DNA of 64,000 nucleotides from Flavobacteriales bacterium (GCA_017795025.1 CP051243.1:2876897-2940896); one strand, 5' to 3'. Positions 17,517 through 27,501 are shown, numbered from the stretch's first letter. Notes: a model not told the origin generated them from the sequence alone. Translations and numbers: made by a program.

Positions 17517-19361
17517 ATGAAAGCGCGCTGGACGGTCCTGATTATCCTATTATTCGCTGTTGTTTTAAGTCAGTTTTCCTTTAGCCAAAGGCCTGATCCC
17601 ATAGAGATGGTTCGGGCTAAGTACTTGGCCGACTTAGCGGCTTTCCGCGATCAAGGTCGGTATTTTAAAAAGGTACTGGAGGATGGGGCTAGTTCTTCCG
17701 ATTTAAAAAGGGCTTTTGAAGATTTAAGGCGCAATTTTAAACGGGTGGAGTTTTTGCTCGACTATCTGCAAAATCAGGACGTAAAGGACCATATCAATGG
17801 AGCGCCATTACCAAAAACGGAACGGAATGCTCCCCGTTTGGTGATTATCGAGCCCAAGGGTTTGCAGCGCATGGAGGAGTTGGTTTATGCCGATAGTCTT
17901 GATGCGGCCCAATTACAAAAGCTTTCTACGGAGTTTAACTACCAGCTGGAGCAGATAAATCGTTTTGCTCAAAAAATGCCTTTTGATGATCGACAGGTTT
18001 TTGAAGCCATGCGATTAGGCTTGGTGCGGATTATGAGTATGGGCTTAAGTGGTTTTGATACCCCCGCTAGTGAAAGAGCCATCTACGAAAGTGCCGTGGC
18101 TTGGGAGGCCATTGGTGATTGTGCCGCTCTTTATGGGCTACTGCTTGAAGATAAAGCCCTTAAATTGAAAATCGAAGCGGAGTTTCAAGCAGGCTTAGAT
18201 GCCTTACGGGCTAAGCCAGATTTTACTCAATTCGACCGGGCCTCATTTATCCGTAATTATTTACATCCTCTGTATGCCGATTTATTGGAGCTTCACCAAA
18301 AGCTACATTATGAAACCCTAGATGAGGTTTATCAAGGCGTGCTGGCCTTTGATTACAATAGTCCTGAAGTTTTTTCGGAGCAGTTTTTCAATTTGGAGTA
18401 TTTCACCGGATTGAATCAAGAGGCACCGGAATTTGAAGCTCAGAAAGAACTCGGTAAACGGCTCTTCTTCGATCCCATTTTAAGTCGCGACCTGAACCGA
18501 AGTTGCGCTACTTGTCATAAGCCTGAGCTGGCTTTTAGCGACGGCTTGCCTAAAAGCGAGGCCTTAAATGGCGGCTTTTTACAGCGCAACTCCCCAGGGC
18601 TTTTTAATGCTTTATATGCCGAGCGGTTTTTTTATGATTTACGTGCCGATCGTATGGAGAGCCAAATGGAGCACGTGATATTTAGTCCGGAGGAGTTTGG
18701 AAGCTCCTATAAATTAATCTTTAATCGCTTAGACTCTAGCAAGGCCTATAAGTCCTTATTTAAAGCAGCTTTTCCCAAGCTTGGTGGTGGCGCCGATCGC
18801 TACAAGCTTTCGCGGGCAATTATGGCTTATATGAGCGACTTAAAGGCTTTTGATACTAAAATTGATCGCTATTTAAGAGGCGAGCGCACGGCCTTGAGCC
18901 CCGAAGAGCATCAGGGCTTTAATCTCTTTATGGGTAAAGCGGCTTGCGCGACCTGTCATTTTTTGCCCAGCTTCAGTGGCTTGGTGCCTCCCTTTTTTGA
19001 AGAGAATGAATCGGAGGTCTTAGGGGTGTTTACAGCTCCACAATCGGGAGTGCTGGACCCTGATTTAGGTCGTTTTGCGGGCGGAGTGGTTCAGGATGAA
19101 GCGCCCTTTTTTAGGCACTCTTTCAAAACCCCCAGCTTACGGAATGTGGCCTTTACTGCTCCCTATTTTCACAATGGTGCCTTTCCCGACCTGAGAAGTG
19201 TTTTGGAGTTTTACAATCATGGTGGAGCGCAGGGTTTTGGCCTAGCAATTAGTCATCAAACTTTACCTCCCGATTCACTGGGTTTAGATGAAGGTGAGCT
19301 TCAGGCACTCGAATCTTTTTTGGAGGCCTTAAGTGATACATCCGCTTTGATGCACCATTGA
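17517..19361 (+). CDS. Di-haem cytochrome c peroxidase (MauG/CcpA family) with N-terminal extension
   Basis: The signal peptide (about 1-24) leads to an N-terminal helical domain of about 260 residues. The C-terminal half is a bacterial cytochrome c peroxidase with two CATCH haem sites (Cys330-His334 and Cys477-His481), plus RNSPGLFNALYAERFFYDLRA and SLRNVAFTAPYFHNGAF. It should act in the periplasm, reducing peroxide or oxidising a protein substrate as MauG does. The long N-terminal domain could be imelysin-like or a partner-binding domain; it is not firmly recognised. The PhoX-like gene directly upstream suggests a functional link, but a strong terminator lies between them. Confidence 0.88.
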   Translation: MKARWTVLIILLFAVVLSQFSFSQRPDPIEMVRAKYLADLAAFRDQGRYFKKVLEDGASSSDLKRAFEDLRRNFKRVEFLLDYLQNQDVKDHINGAPLPKTERNAPRLVIIEPKGLQRMEELVYADSLDAAQLQKLSTEFNYQLEQINRFAQKMPFDDRQVFEAMRLGLVRIMSMGLSGFDTPASERAIYESAVAWEAIGDCAALYGLLLEDKALKLKIEAEFQAGLDALRAKPDFTQFDRASFIRNYLHPLYADLLELHQKLHYETLDEVYQGVLAFDYNSPEVFSEQFFNLEYFTGLNQEAPEFEAQKELGKRLFFDPILSRDLNRSCATCHKPELAFSDGLPKSEALNGGFLQRNSPGLFNALYAERFFYDLRADRMESQMEHVIFSPEEFGSSYKLIFNRLDSSKAYKSLFKAAFPKLGGGADRYKLSRAIMAYMSDLKAFDTKIDRYLRGERTALSPEEHQGFNLFMGKAACATCHFLPSFSGLVPPFFEENESEVLGVFTAPQSGVLDPDLGRFAGGVVQDEAPFFRHSFKTPSLRNVAFTAPYFHNGAFPDLRSVLEFYNHGGAQGFGLAISHQTLPPDSLGLDEGELQALESFLEALSDTSALMHH

Positions 19362-19630
19362 TCATTTTTAGCAAAAACCTTAGCGTATTTCGTAAAACCC
19401 AGATTTATTGTGTTTTGGTTATCTAATTTTTAGGTTCGAATGGTTTGTTTCTGAGCGAGGCTTTTCGCAACTTCACTTCCCAAATCGAGATGAAACCATC
19501 CGTTTTCCCAATTTGAGAAAAAGTTTCCAGATGGGGGAATAATTGGTTGTTTCATTCTGATTTACTATATTGAAAATCAATTGTTTGTGTTTTTGGTAAC
19601 GCACTTGCATTGTGAGGTTAGTTTAGCTCA

Positions 19631-22033
19631 ATGAGAAAGATATTTTACATTTTCACCCTTATTTTTTGCTTCAGTTCCATAGGACTGCAGGCAAAAAATG
19701 TGCTTAATGGAGAAATATCTATCAATGAGCAGTTTTACGAGCAGGAAGAAGATGTTGTTTTAAAAGGCAAATGGAGGTTTTACTGGAAGGATTTAGTGAA
19801 TCCTGCTGGTCCTCCCGATTTAGACCGCCGTCCGGTGTTTATGGACATCATGAGGCCCTGGTCGGAATTACAAAGCTTAAAAGATGATTATCATGCGCGC
19901 GGTTTCGCCACCTATGAGTTGGATATTTATTCCTCTCGCAAGAGCGATAAACTCGCCTTAAGGATCCCCGAATTTTATTCTTCCTATGCCCTTTACCTTA
20001 ATGGAGAGCTCCTTGCTCAAAATGGTAAGGTGGCGACCAATATTGCTGATGCCGTTCCCTATTGGCTGCCAAAAGTGGCGGCTATAAAACTTAATAAGGG
20101 TCATAACCGACTGGTGCTTCATGTGTCTAACTTTCACCACCACAAAGGAGGTTCGGTGGCACCGATAGCCCTAGGTCCCTCCAATCGCTTTTTCTTTTTT
20201 AAGAATATGGCCATTAGCGGCTCCTTGTTTATTGCGGGAGCCTTATTGATATCCGCGGTTTTCTCGCTAATTGTTTTCTATTTCCAAAAAACGGATTTCG
20301 CCTTTTTGTTTTTCGGACTTTTCGCCCTAACCTATACCTACCGGATTGTTGGTACCGACACCTATATCTTCCACGAGATTTTTCAAGGATTAAGCTGGCA
20401 GGTAGCCATTCGTTTTGAATACCTGAGCTTATTCTTAAGTGTTATCTTCTTTACCTATTTCTATAAGAATTTAATTGCCCGACGAGCTCCGGAGTGGATT
20501 TTCCATACCATTGGAATTGTTTCCGCCCTCTTCTCTTTAGCCCTGCTTTTACCCACTCAAAATTTCACGGCCCTTATCGATTACTACCTCTTAATTGTGG
20601 CGGCCGGATTAGTGGCGACGAGCTTCTTTTACCTAAGAGCGATTCGCTGGTCGCATACTATGAGTTGGTTTACTACTGTAGCGGTAGGCTCCCTAATTAT
20701 GGTGATGGGCTTAAAGATGTTCGCCTTCTTCGGGTTTAGTGTCAATCATTTGTTCTTATCCTTCTTTGGCTATTTCGCTTTTGTGGTGTCACAAACTATC
20801 GCACTCAGTCAGCGCTTTGGCTACAATATGCGGATGCACATTTCGCAATCAGAAACAGCCATGGTTTCGCAGCGAAACTTTATGAATTCGGTAAGTCACG
20901 AATTGCGGACACCTATGAATGCCATCATGGGGATGACCGACTTTTTATCGAAAACCGAATTAAAGCCTGATCAACAAGCCAAATTGGAAACCATCCGAAA
21001 GAATAGCGAGCAGCTAAATGGTTTACTGATGGACCTTCTAAACTTCTCGGCTATTGATTCGGGAGAGTTGAAACTGGAGTCGAAGAAATTCCAGCTTAAA
21101 GAAGTTGTGGATCGTGCCTTAGAACAGGCGGGCGTTAGTGGACTTAAAAGTAATGTGACCTTTAAACTCGATTACGACGATAATATTCCCGACGAGCTCG
21201 CGGGTGATCCCGAGCGTTTGGGTCAGGTTATTTACCACTTGGTGAATAATGCCATTAAGTTTACCCAAAAGGGAATTATCAGTTTTGACCTCCGCATGGA
21301 GAGTGTGGAAGGGAATCGTGTTCAACTACACATGAAAGTCTCCGATACCGGTGTAGGTATCAAACCAGAGGAGCTAAGCAAAGTAATTCAAGCCTTTAAT
21401 CAGGGTGATGAAGGAAATACCCGTAAGCACGGTGGCACCGGACTTGGTTTAACCATTGCCGCCAATGTGATTGAAATGATGGACGGGGAAATGTGGATTG
21501 ATAGTGATGAGGGTAAAGGAACTACCGTAAGGGCCGATTTTGTTTTACGCACCCCACGCCTCAACTTATCAAAGCACGCCGAAGAGATTAAGGAGGAAAA
21601 CAAGACCAAGAAAATTGAAGGTCTTAAAATCCTTTATGCCGAAGATAACCCCATCAATCAGAAGCTATTGGTGATGATTATGAAAACCATGGGTTATGAG
21701 GTGGACATTGCCAACAATGGCTTGGAAGCTTGGGAAATGGCGATAACAAATAGTTACCACATCATCTTTATGGATGTGCAAATGCCAAAGATGGATGGTA
21801 TTGAATCTACCCGAAGGATTATAAAAGATCAGCCCCAGCGTCCAATTATTATCGCGGTAACCGCTAATGCCGAGGTGGCCGATCAAAAACGCTGTATCGA
21901 AGCAGGAATGAATGATTTTATTCCTAAGCCCTTTAATGCCAAGATGCTTAAAGAGGCCATTAGTAAATGGTCGGGGCTATTAATGTATATGGAGGAGGAC
22001 GCTCGCAATGGTAAACTCCGCGTCATTTCGTAA
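19631..22033 (+). CDS. Hybrid sensor histidine kinase with 7TMR-DISM sensor and receiver domain
   Basis: This protein combines a signal peptide (1-22), a periplasmic beta-sandwich of the 7TMR-DISM extracellular type (about 25-190), seven hydrophobic segments (about 195-400), HisKA with SHELRTPM (His423), HATPase_c (DTGVGI, GGTGLGLTI) and a C-terminal receiver domain with phospho-acceptor Asp715 in FMDVQMPKMDG. No HPt domain or output regulator lies nearby, so phosphate must pass to a separate HPt/regulator. The 269 bases upstream contain no recognisable gene. The 3' end overlaps the fructosamine-kinase-like gene by 26 bases. Confidence 0.92.
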   Translation: MRKIFYIFTLIFCFSSIGLQAKNVLNGEISINEQFYEQEEDVVLKGKWRFYWKDLVNPAGPPDLDRRPVFMDIMRPWSELQSLKDDYHARGFATYELDIYSSRKSDKLALRIPEFYSSYALYLNGELLAQNGKVATNIADAVPYWLPKVAAIKLNKGHNRLVLHVSNFHHHKGGSVAPIALGPSNRFFFFKNMAISGSLFIAGALLISAVFSLIVFYFQKTDFAFLFFGLFALTYTYRIVGTDTYIFHEIFQGLSWQVAIRFEYLSLFLSVIFFTYFYKNLIARRAPEWIFHTIGIVSALFSLALLLPTQNFTALIDYYLLIVAAGLVATSFFYLRAIRWSHTMSWFTTVAVGSLIMVMGLKMFAFFGFSVNHLFLSFFGYFAFVVSQTIALSQRFGYNMRMHISQSETAMVSQRNFMNSVSHELRTPMNAIMGMTDFLSKTELKPDQQAKLETIRKNSEQLNGLLMDLLNFSAIDSGELKLESKKFQLKEVVDRALEQAGVSGLKSNVTFKLDYDDNIPDELAGDPERLGQVIYHLVNNAIKFTQKGIISFDLRMESVEGNRVQLHMKVSDTGVGIKPEELSKVIQAFNQGDEGNTRKHGGTGLGLTIAANVIEMMDGEMWIDSDEGKGTTVRADFVLRTPRLNLSKHAEEIKEENKTKKIEGLKILYAEDNPINQKLLVMIMKTMGYEVDIANNGLEAWEMAITNSYHIIFMDVQMPKMDGIESTRRIIKDQPQRPIIIAVTANAEVADQKRCIEAGMNDFIPKPFNAKMLKEAISKWSGLLMYMEEDARNGKLRVIS

Positions 22034-22877
22034 ACAACTTGCAACGGCGCTTCATGCAGAGGACATTGAAATCCGGCAAGCCCTATCTGGCGGTGATATC
22101 AATGAAGCGTATCAAATTAGCTTAAGCTCAGGCAGGACCCTTTTCTTAAAGCGCAATAGGCAGTTCAAGGCCCACTTTTTTAAGGCGGAGGCCGGTGGCT
22201 TAGCGGCCCTGCGGCAGAGTAAATCCCTCCGGGTACCTCAAGTGATTTTGGTGGATTATATAGAGGATTCGGCGGTGCTCGTACAAGAGTATATTGATAG
22301 GAAGGCGCCAAGCGCTGATTATGCCCATCAGCTAGGGCTGGGACTAAGTGCACTCCATCGGAATACACATCCTAGTTTTGGTTGGGAGAAGGATAACTTT
22401 ATTGGAAGCCTAGCTCAAAACAATACCTTCGTAAAAGACTGGCCCGACTTTTATGCTGAGTATCGAATTTTAAGTCAGGTACGCAGTGCATTCGATGCCA
22501 ATTTACTTTCTCCGAAAGACTTAAAAATGGTGGAATCCTTTTTAAAGGCCTATCCCCATTTAGTGCCCAAAGAAAAGCCGGCCTTACTACATGGTGACCT
22601 TTGGTCGGGGAATGTTATTTCGGATGAGAAAGGAGCCCCGGTTTGGATAGATCCAGCAGTTTATTATGGCCATCGAGAAATGGACTTGGCCATGATGAAG
22701 CTCTTTGGCGGTTTCTCGGAAGCCGTATTTAGTACTTACCAAGAACACTTTCCCTTGGAGGCGAATTGGCAAGAACGCATTCCTTACCACCAACTTTACC
22801 CCCTCTTGGTGCACCTCAATTTATTTGGTTCTTCCTATTATCCTGCCTGCCGGCAAATTTGGTTAAGCTTTGCTTAG
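22008..22877 (+). CDS. Fructosamine-kinase-like (FN3K family) kinase
   Basis: The protein belongs to the fructosamine/ketosamine-3-kinase family of APH-fold kinases, which phosphorylate sugars attached to protein lysines so that they detach (deglycation). The LHGDLWSGNV catalytic loop and the IDPAVYYGHREMDLAMMKLFGGF block are diagnostic. At 289 residues it has the family length. Its ATG lies inside the hybrid kinase gene (26-base overlap), which suggests co-translation. Its stop overlaps that of the convergent pdeM gene. Confidence 0.88.
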   Translation: MVNSASFRKQLATALHAEDIEIRQALSGGDINEAYQISLSSGRTLFLKRNRQFKAHFFKAEAGGLAALRQSKSLRVPQVILVDYIEDSAVLVQEYIDRKAPSADYAHQLGLGLSALHRNTHPSFGWEKDNFIGSLAQNNTFVKDWPDFYAEYRILSQVRSAFDANLLSPKDLKMVESFLKAYPHLVPKEKPALLHGDLWSGNVISDEKGAPVWIDPAVYYGHREMDLAMMKLFGGFSEAVFSTYQEHFPLEANWQERIPYHQLYPLLVHLNLFGSSYYPACRQIWLSFA

Positions 22878-23515
22878 CTTACCTCAATTACCCGATCTTC
22901 GGCAATCACAAAAACCTGATCCCCTTTTTTAATCTTTAAGGCATGGGTCCCGGTAAACTCACCAAAGGCCGGTAATATACCTTGACGCCCACTAAAGTAA
23001 AAGCAAGCCAACCGAAGGCTTTGCCGTCCTTGCCCCCGTAAAACAACTCCAGGGTGTATATGTCCGCAAAGGTTGTAGCCTTCCCATTCTTCTAGGGGTT
23101 CATGACTTAAATAAAAGGGGGGCAGTTTTAAGCCATTAGGATGGTATTCTAACCTAGCCCGATAATAGCTTAGCTCGTCTAAAATGTCGTGATTTCCACC
23201 AATGAGGTGAAAGGTAGTGCTAGGAAAAAGGGCGATTACCTGCTTAAATCCTAACCACTCGCGGTTGAGCTCAGAATGAAAGAGGTCGCCTAGAAAATAC
23301 ACCGTTTGGGCTCGTGTTTCGAGGAGCAATTTTTCCAAGCGGTAAAGATTGGTTCGTGCCGCTTCTTCGGGTAATTTAATGCCGTGTTTGCGGAAATGGC
23401 TAATCTTTCCAAAATGAGTATCGGCAATAAATAAGCTTCGGGTTTCAGGCCAATAAATGGCTCGGTCCGGTAATAACCATAACTCTGCACCTTCAATCTC
23501 GATGCGTTCTTTCAT
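22874..23515 (-). CDS. pdeM: Ligase-associated metallophosphoesterase PdeM
   Basis: This is a calcineurin-like metallophosphoesterase of the type linked to ligase/helicase DNA-damage response clusters. Metal-binding motifs are visible in order: ADTHFGK, LGDLFH, GGNHD and CGHIHPG. It has 213 residues. The usual partners (ATP-dependent ligase, Lhr-type helicase, exonuclease) are not in this window, so here it sits alone, convergent with the FN3K-like gene. Confidence 0.88.
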   Translation of the reverse strand: MKERIEIEGAELWLLPDRAIYWPETRSLFIADTHFGKISHFRKHGIKLPEEAARTNLYRLEKLLLETRAQTVYFLGDLFHSELNREWLGFKQVIALFPSTTFHLIGGNHDILDELSYYRARLEYHPNGLKLPPFYLSHEPLEEWEGYNLCGHIHPGVVLRGQGRQSLRLACFYFSGRQGILPAFGEFTGTHALKIKKGDQVFVIAEDRVIEVS

Positions 23516-23525
23516 GTGGGCAATT

Positions 23526-25004
23526 TTAAGGCCTAGCGCTAGTAGCTATAGATAGGGAGTCTTCCGGTATCAAACGACGATAATGTTCGTACCGTAAGAA
23601 GATATCGCGAACATACCGAAAAGGTTCTTCTCCACGCACCGGGCCGTAGCGTACTAAAGGATCGGAGTAAACTTTATACTGCCCCATTTTTCGTAGCCAA
23701 TCGGCAGTGGCATTGTCGAATTGCAAAGAATCGAGATTGTTTTTTGCCGCCAAACGCTGAGCATCGAGGATATGACCATAGCCGCAATTATAGGCCGCCA
23801 TGGTGAATTTTATGCGTTGCGTGGAATCGGGGATATGGGCGAACCTAGCTTGCAAGTCTCTTAAGTACCTCGTCGCTGCTTTTAGGTTTTGTTCCGGATT
23901 ATAAGGGTCGGTGATTCCTAAGTCATCGGCAGTTCCTGGCATAATTTGCATAAGGCCACCCGCGCCAGCCCAGGAACGGGATTGCGGATCGAAACGAGAC
24001 TCCTGATATACCTGGGAGGCCAATAATCTCCAATCCCATTTAAGGCTATCCGCGGCCGCTTTTATTAGCGCGTCGTATTGACTAATCTGACCACTATTCT
24101 TGCTGTAAAACTCACTTTGAACTCTGCGTTTGTAGGACTTCTTATGAACGTAGTACTTTTTATAAATAAAGGCATAGGTGCCGTTATTTCGCATCCCTTG
24201 AATCCAGCTATTTACCGCTTTTTCCAGTTGGGGCGAATTTTTTCGCAAGCCCCAAGCGATACGCTGGGAGAAGCTAACGGGTGTTTCCACATCTAGGATG
24301 GGGTAGAAGGTTTGGTTTATTGAAGCCACATTGTAATCCGCAATCGCGTATTTAATATCCCCATCAACCACCATTTTAATCACATCCTCAATATTATAGT
24401 CGCCCACAATGGTGTCGATATTAATGGTACCCCCAAGCTCTTCTTGTAAGTTGAGCAGTCGCTCATAATAAGAAGACCTACGGTGGACGTGCACGGTATC
24501 ATCGATGAGGTCAATTACATCTCGCACCATCTTACGATCTATTTGATCGCGGGTAAGGCGTCGCCAATTTCTGGGTTTTCGTTGTACTAAGGCCTGGTGA
24601 GTCGTATAAAGGTAGTCGGTGAAATTGATGAGCTTTTTACGCTCTTCGGTGATGGTAAGGCCGTAGGCTATAATGTCGCCATCGCCCCGGTTGAGCATAT
24701 CAAATACTTCATCAATATTATTAGCAAGCACAATTTCGAGCTCCAGGCCAAGGTCCTCGGCCAAACGCTTTAGCAATTCATATTCGTAGCCCATCGCTTC
24801 TCCTCGATAAAGGAAATAGCTGGTGCTGCTATACACCATAATAGCGCGCAATTTGCCATCAGACTGAAGGCTATCCAGGTCTCTATTAACGATAGGACCA
24901 TCGAGTTGCGCTTTAGGTCCACGGTTTTGAGACTTGGCCAGCTTTCCTTGGTCGCAGGCACTAAACAGAAAAAGTAAAGAGAGTAAAAGGGTCCAAACTC
25001 GCAT
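23526..25004 (-). CDS. MltF-like membrane-bound lytic transglycosylase
   Basis: A lipoprotein signal ends at Cys17 (FSAC). Residues about 50-285 form a type II periplasmic solute-binding domain, and residues about 300-430 form an SLT transglycosylase domain with the catalytic Glu in YQESRFDP and GGLMQIMPGTA. This is the MltF architecture, which cleaves peptidoglycan strands exolytically; the binding domain is thought to regulate activity. It is tied to the outer membrane and periplasmic. It may be co-transcribed with pdeM, whose start lies 10 bases downstream. Confidence 0.9.
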   Translation of the reverse strand: MRVWTLLLSLLFLFSACDQGKLAKSQNRGPKAQLDGPIVNRDLDSLQSDGKLRAIMVYSSTSYFLYRGEAMGYEYELLKRLAEDLGLELEIVLANNIDEVFDMLNRGDGDIIAYGLTITEERKKLINFTDYLYTTHQALVQRKPRNWRRLTRDQIDRKMVRDVIDLIDDTVHVHRRSSYYERLLNLQEELGGTINIDTIVGDYNIEDVIKMVVDGDIKYAIADYNVASINQTFYPILDVETPVSFSQRIAWGLRKNSPQLEKAVNSWIQGMRNNGTYAFIYKKYYVHKKSYKRRVQSEFYSKNSGQISQYDALIKAAADSLKWDWRLLASQVYQESRFDPQSRSWAGAGGLMQIMPGTADDLGITDPYNPEQNLKAATRYLRDLQARFAHIPDSTQRIKFTMAAYNCGYGHILDAQRLAAKNNLDSLQFDNATADWLRKMGQYKVYSDPLVRYGPVRGEEPFRYVRDIFLRYEHYRRLIPEDSLSIATSARP

Positions 25005-25085
25005 GGGTGGAAGTTAGCAAAAACTAATAAGCCGACATGATTACTTTCGAGGACCCTACAGGATTTTGAATCTTAAAACAAGGAT

Positions 25086-25120
25086 AAAAAAAAGAGCCAC
25101 TCGCATTCGCGAATGGCTCC
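25086..25120 (-). terminator. Rho-independent terminator of the S46 peptidase gene
   Basis: On the minus strand a GAGCCATTCGC / GCGAGTGGCTC stem (25094-25119) with an AAT-type loop is followed by a run of nine T. It is placed about 25 bases past the peptidase stop. Confidence 0.85.
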
Positions 25121-25143
25121 TTAAAAAGCTTTTGATTTACAGC

Positions 25144-27369
25144 TTAGTTGAAGATACGACTAAACCAAGAACCTTGTTTTACGGGCTCTGTAATAATGGT
25201 CATTTCTTCAATAAGGTTGTTGGCACCCGCATATTTATCAATGATGAATAGCGTATAGCGCACATCTACTGAGATGGTACGTTGAATTTCAGATTCGAAA
25301 TTAATATCACCACTCATCGCTTCCCAGTTACCATCAAAGGCGGTTCCGATTAACTCACCACGGGCGTTAATAACCGGACTTCCGGAGTTACCACCGGTAA
25401 TATCAGTGTTATGGATAAAGCAAATGGGTAGTTCACCTTCGGCATTAGCATAAACCCCAAAATCCTTATTATCGATTAAGGTTTCGAGTTTGCTAGGAAC
25501 CACAAACTCTGGATTGCTATTGTCTTTTTTCTCTAAGATACCATCAGCAGTAGTGAAGTGCTTGTAATGTACTGCATCACGAGCATCATAGCTTCCCACG
25601 GTACCGTAGGTTAAACGCATGGTGCTATTCGCATCTGGATAGTAATTGGTGTTAGGATCCATCTCGCGCAAGCCAGCGGTGAACAGGCGGTAAGCTTTTT
25701 CCAATTTATCGGAAACCTCAGCAGAAGTATTGGCGCCCATATAGGCGGCATACATTCCTTTACCCAGGGCAACAGCCATATCGGCCTGTAACACACTGTC
25801 TTGAGGGTTTTCCATGAAGGCCTCAAATTTTTCCTGACTAGCAAGGAAAGAGGTGCTGAAGAGCTTATCCGCATAGGCGGCAAAGTCGCCATCAAAACTG
25901 TCGGCTACAGCACTTAGCAATTCAGGGTGCTGATCTTTAGGAATATCATTGTAGTACAATTCCATAAGGCTGGCAGTCATTTCCTGATCCAAGGCCACAT
26001 TGTAATCCTTGTAGAAGCCGCTAGCGTTTTCGAGGATGGCGGCTTTAAGAGCAGATAAACGCTCTTCCATTTCTGCTTTGGCCTCTGCGTCTTCGGCTTG
26101 TTTGATACCTGCCTCGGCGCCATAATAAGCCGTCATTAAGCGACTTAAGCGGAAGGCTTGCAAAGCGATTTCGGGACCGGTAATACCCGCCTCACGAGCG
26201 TATACTCCTGCTTCAACTCCGTCTTCTTTGGCGGCGTAAGCTTCGGCAAACATGCTTAGCACCTCGCCGTATTTTGCTTTGCGCGCTTCATCCGCATTTA
26301 CCCACTTGGCAAAACGGTCTTCCAAGGCCTTTTTCTTGGCGTATACTTTATTGCTCTGCAGCTGCTCGGTTTGCCCGATGTAGTATTTCCAGTAGTTAGA
26401 AACACGAGCGTATTTAGAAGCATATTGAATACGGGTCGCGGCATCAGCTTCCATGTATTTTTTCATTACTTCCAATTTCAAATCGCGTACGCGCACAACC
26501 GCTGGGCCATAAAGTTCAATTTGCTCTTTAACGCCCCAGCTGGTTAAGTAACGGTCGGTAGAACCAGGGTAACCCATTACCATGGTAAAGTCACCATCTT
26601 TAACTCCGCTGATGTTTACAGGAAGGTGGTGCTTAGGTTTTAAAGGTACATTGTCCTCTGAATACTCGGCAGGCATCCCGTCTTTGTCGGCATAAACACG
26701 GAACATGGAGAAGTCACCGGTATGACGTGGCCACATCCAGTTATCGGTATCACCACCATATTTACCTACGCTAGAAGGAGGAGCTCCAACCAGGCGAATG
26801 TCATTAAAGGTTTCGTACACGAATAAGTAGAATTCATTTCCGTGGAAGAAGGTCCGCACATTAGCGTCGTAGTGCGTATCGGCAGTAGCTTCATCGGCAA
26901 TTTCTTTACCAATATCAGCAATAGCTTTCTTGCGCTCAGCTTCGCTCATCTCGTCGTTTAAGCCATCAAGAACGCGGTTGGTAACATCTTCCATGCGTAC
27001 CAGGAAGCGAACAAACAAACCTTCGTTAGGAAGCTCTTGACTTTTCTCGTAAGCCCAAAAACCATCGGTTAGGTAATCGTGCTCCGTGCTAGAGTGTGAC
27101 TGAATTTGTCCGTAACCACAGTGGTGATTGGTGAGGATAAGTCCTTGATCGGAAATAATCTCACCGGTACAGAAACCACCGAAGGATACAATCGCGTCTT
27201 TCAGACTACCATTATTCACATCGTAAATCTGTTCGGGAGTAAGTTGTAAGCCATGGGCTTTCATGTCCTCATAGTTGCGGCCCAAAAGGAGGGGGAGCCA
27301 CATTCCTTCATTTGCAAATGCTGGTAAAGCAAGCGCAAAAACGAGGATAAATGACAACAATTTTTTCAT
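25144..27369 (-). CDS. S46 family dipeptidyl-peptidase, DPP7-type
   Basis: Periplasmic S46 peptidases remove dipeptides from peptide N-termini and support growth on peptides. The catalytic His lies in TNHHCGYG and the Ser in GGNSGSP. The residue 18 positions after the catalytic Ser is Gly (FDGNWEAMSGD), as in DPP7, which prefers hydrophobic P1 residues, and not the Arg of the acidic-specific DPP11. The frame extends to 27438, but the ATG at 27369 begins a proper signal peptide (MKKLLSFILVFALALPAFA), so that start is chosen. A strong terminator follows. Confidence 0.93.
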   Translation of the reverse strand: MKKLLSFILVFALALPAFANEGMWLPLLLGRNYEDMKAHGLQLTPEQIYDVNNGSLKDAIVSFGGFCTGEIISDQGLILTNHHCGYGQIQSHSSTEHDYLTDGFWAYEKSQELPNEGLFVRFLVRMEDVTNRVLDGLNDEMSEAERKKAIADIGKEIADEATADTHYDANVRTFFHGNEFYLFVYETFNDIRLVGAPPSSVGKYGGDTDNWMWPRHTGDFSMFRVYADKDGMPAEYSEDNVPLKPKHHLPVNISGVKDGDFTMVMGYPGSTDRYLTSWGVKEQIELYGPAVVRVRDLKLEVMKKYMEADAATRIQYASKYARVSNYWKYYIGQTEQLQSNKVYAKKKALEDRFAKWVNADEARKAKYGEVLSMFAEAYAAKEDGVEAGVYAREAGITGPEIALQAFRLSRLMTAYYGAEAGIKQAEDAEAKAEMEERLSALKAAILENASGFYKDYNVALDQEMTASLMELYYNDIPKDQHPELLSAVADSFDGDFAAYADKLFSTSFLASQEKFEAFMENPQDSVLQADMAVALGKGMYAAYMGANTSAEVSDKLEKAYRLFTAGLREMDPNTNYYPDANSTMRLTYGTVGSYDARDAVHYKHFTTADGILEKKDNSNPEFVVPSKLETLIDNKDFGVYANAEGELPICFIHNTDITGGNSGSPVINARGELIGTAFDGNWEAMSGDINFESEIQRTISVDVRYTLFIIDKYAGANNLIEEMTIITEPVKQGSWFSRIFN

Positions 27370-27493
27370 CGTTATGCTATGTTTAAATTTAAGTGACGCG
27401 AATTTAAGGATTAGCGCCTTAAATGTGGCCCTAAGCATTAAAAGCCTGAGATTTTAGAAGCTTTCTAAAACAAGCCTCGCTTTATTTCCTTCT

Positions 27494-27501
27494 TACTTTT
27501 G
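27494..27501 (+). promoter_or_regulatory. Bacteroidota -7 element (TACTTTTG) of the cystathionine synthase gene
   Basis: TACTTTTG matches TAnnTTTG exactly and lies 20 bases before the ATG at 27521. The alternative GTG at 27503 would be upstream of the expected transcript start, so the element helps fix the start. No clear -33 element was found. Confidence 0.6.

Noticed and set aside
19362-19630. A possible repeat (ATGGTTT...AAACCAT) in the gap before the hybrid kinase
   Set aside because: The arms are only 7 bases, about 45 bases apart, with no flanking support, so chance is the likely source.
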